Part shown: positions 63,965 to 64,000 of the stretch, in pieces
How positions within the stretch are numbered: position 1 is the first letter of the stretch
Layout: each line of letters begins with the position of its first letter
NCBI RefSeq assembly: GCF_003467445.1
Contig: NZ_QSGS01000002.1
Span: 241,054-305,053, forward strand
Source: Exiguobacterium sp. AM39-5BH
GTDB lineage: Bacteria > Bacillota > Bacilli > Exiguobacteriales > Exiguobacteriaceae
Reading direction: 5' to 3'
Length of the DNA: 64,000 bases
Program-made: the position numbers and the translations under genes
The notes under the pieces: model-generated
What the model was told of the DNA's origin: nothing
What the model saw: only the letters and a program-made list of their open reading frames with translations
Database searches by the model: none

Positions 63965-64000
63965 CATCGTCCTTCAGCCGCCCTGTCCGGCACGCCGCTT

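Overview
The window looks like a chromosomal core segment of a low-GC-lineage Gram-positive (Bacillota, Bacillales). The gene content and order match the Bacillus subtilis ylb-dcw-pyr-ylo region, but every sporulation gene normally found here is missing (spoVM, spoVD, spoVE, spoIIGA-sigE-sigG). Together with fairly GC-rich codon use, this points to a non-sporulating genus such as Exiguobacterium; that assignment is an inference from synteny and protein character. Almost everything is read from the minus strand. The plus-strand exceptions are rpmB, rqcH, tmcAL, an ATP-grasp gene and a YugN-like gene. I see no rRNA, tRNA, CRISPR array, prophage or insertion sequence.

Layout: (1) 1-19.2 kb, minus strand: recG (partial), sdaAA-sdaAB, fakA-yloU, then rpmB on plus, thiN-thiT under a TPP riboswitch, and the long chain gmk-rpoZ-coaBC-priA-def-fmt-rsmB-rlmN-prpC-prkC followed by rsgA-rpe. 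This group covers translation start and rescue, ribosome assembly, nucleotide and CoA supply, replication restart and the PASTA kinase/phosphatase pair. (2) 19.4-23.3 kb: rqcH on plus, a roughly 330-bp structured non-coding stretch, and a two-gene unit (aromatic-acid-exporter-like membrane protein plus DUF4097 protein) that interrupts the Bacillus gene order. (3) 23.3-34.9 kb: the complete de novo UMP operon pyrR-pyrP-pyrB-pyrC-carA-carB-pyrK-pyrD-pyrF-pyrE with three PyrR recognition sequences. (4) 34.9-42.9 kb: rluD, lspA, ileS under a T-box, divIVA, ylmH, yggT, sepF, ylmE, pgeF. (5) 42.9-54.7 kb: the division and cell wall cluster rsmH-ftsL-pbpB-murF-mraY-murD-murG-ftsQ-ftsA-ftsZ. murF occupies the usual murE position, and mraZ, murE, ftsW/spoVE and murB are absent. 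(6) 54.8-64 kb: bshC, DUF3397, panE-like, rpmF-yceD, tmcAL, a ylbL-type Lon-PDZ protease, coaD, rsmD, ylbG, ricF, an ATP-grasp protein and a YugN-like protein.

The most striking global signal is that six conserved genes (fmt, rqcH, lspA, murG, mraY, rsmD) are each broken by a single missing base, and def runs into fmt without a stop codon. Because mraY, murG and lspA are essential or nearly so, and every defect is a one-base loss, sequence error (homopolymer shortening) is the best explanation, not gene decay. I do not see a convincing new multi-gene system. The best candidates for new biology are regulatory: a stable hairpin with a nested seven-codon reading frame between the ribosome-binding site and start of the ATP-grasp gene; divergent yceD/tmcAL promoters that share their -35 bases, with an operator-like palindrome at the tmcAL start site; a PyrR recognition sequence lying directly against the pyrP ribosome-binding site without a terminator; and the structured intergenic element after rqcH.
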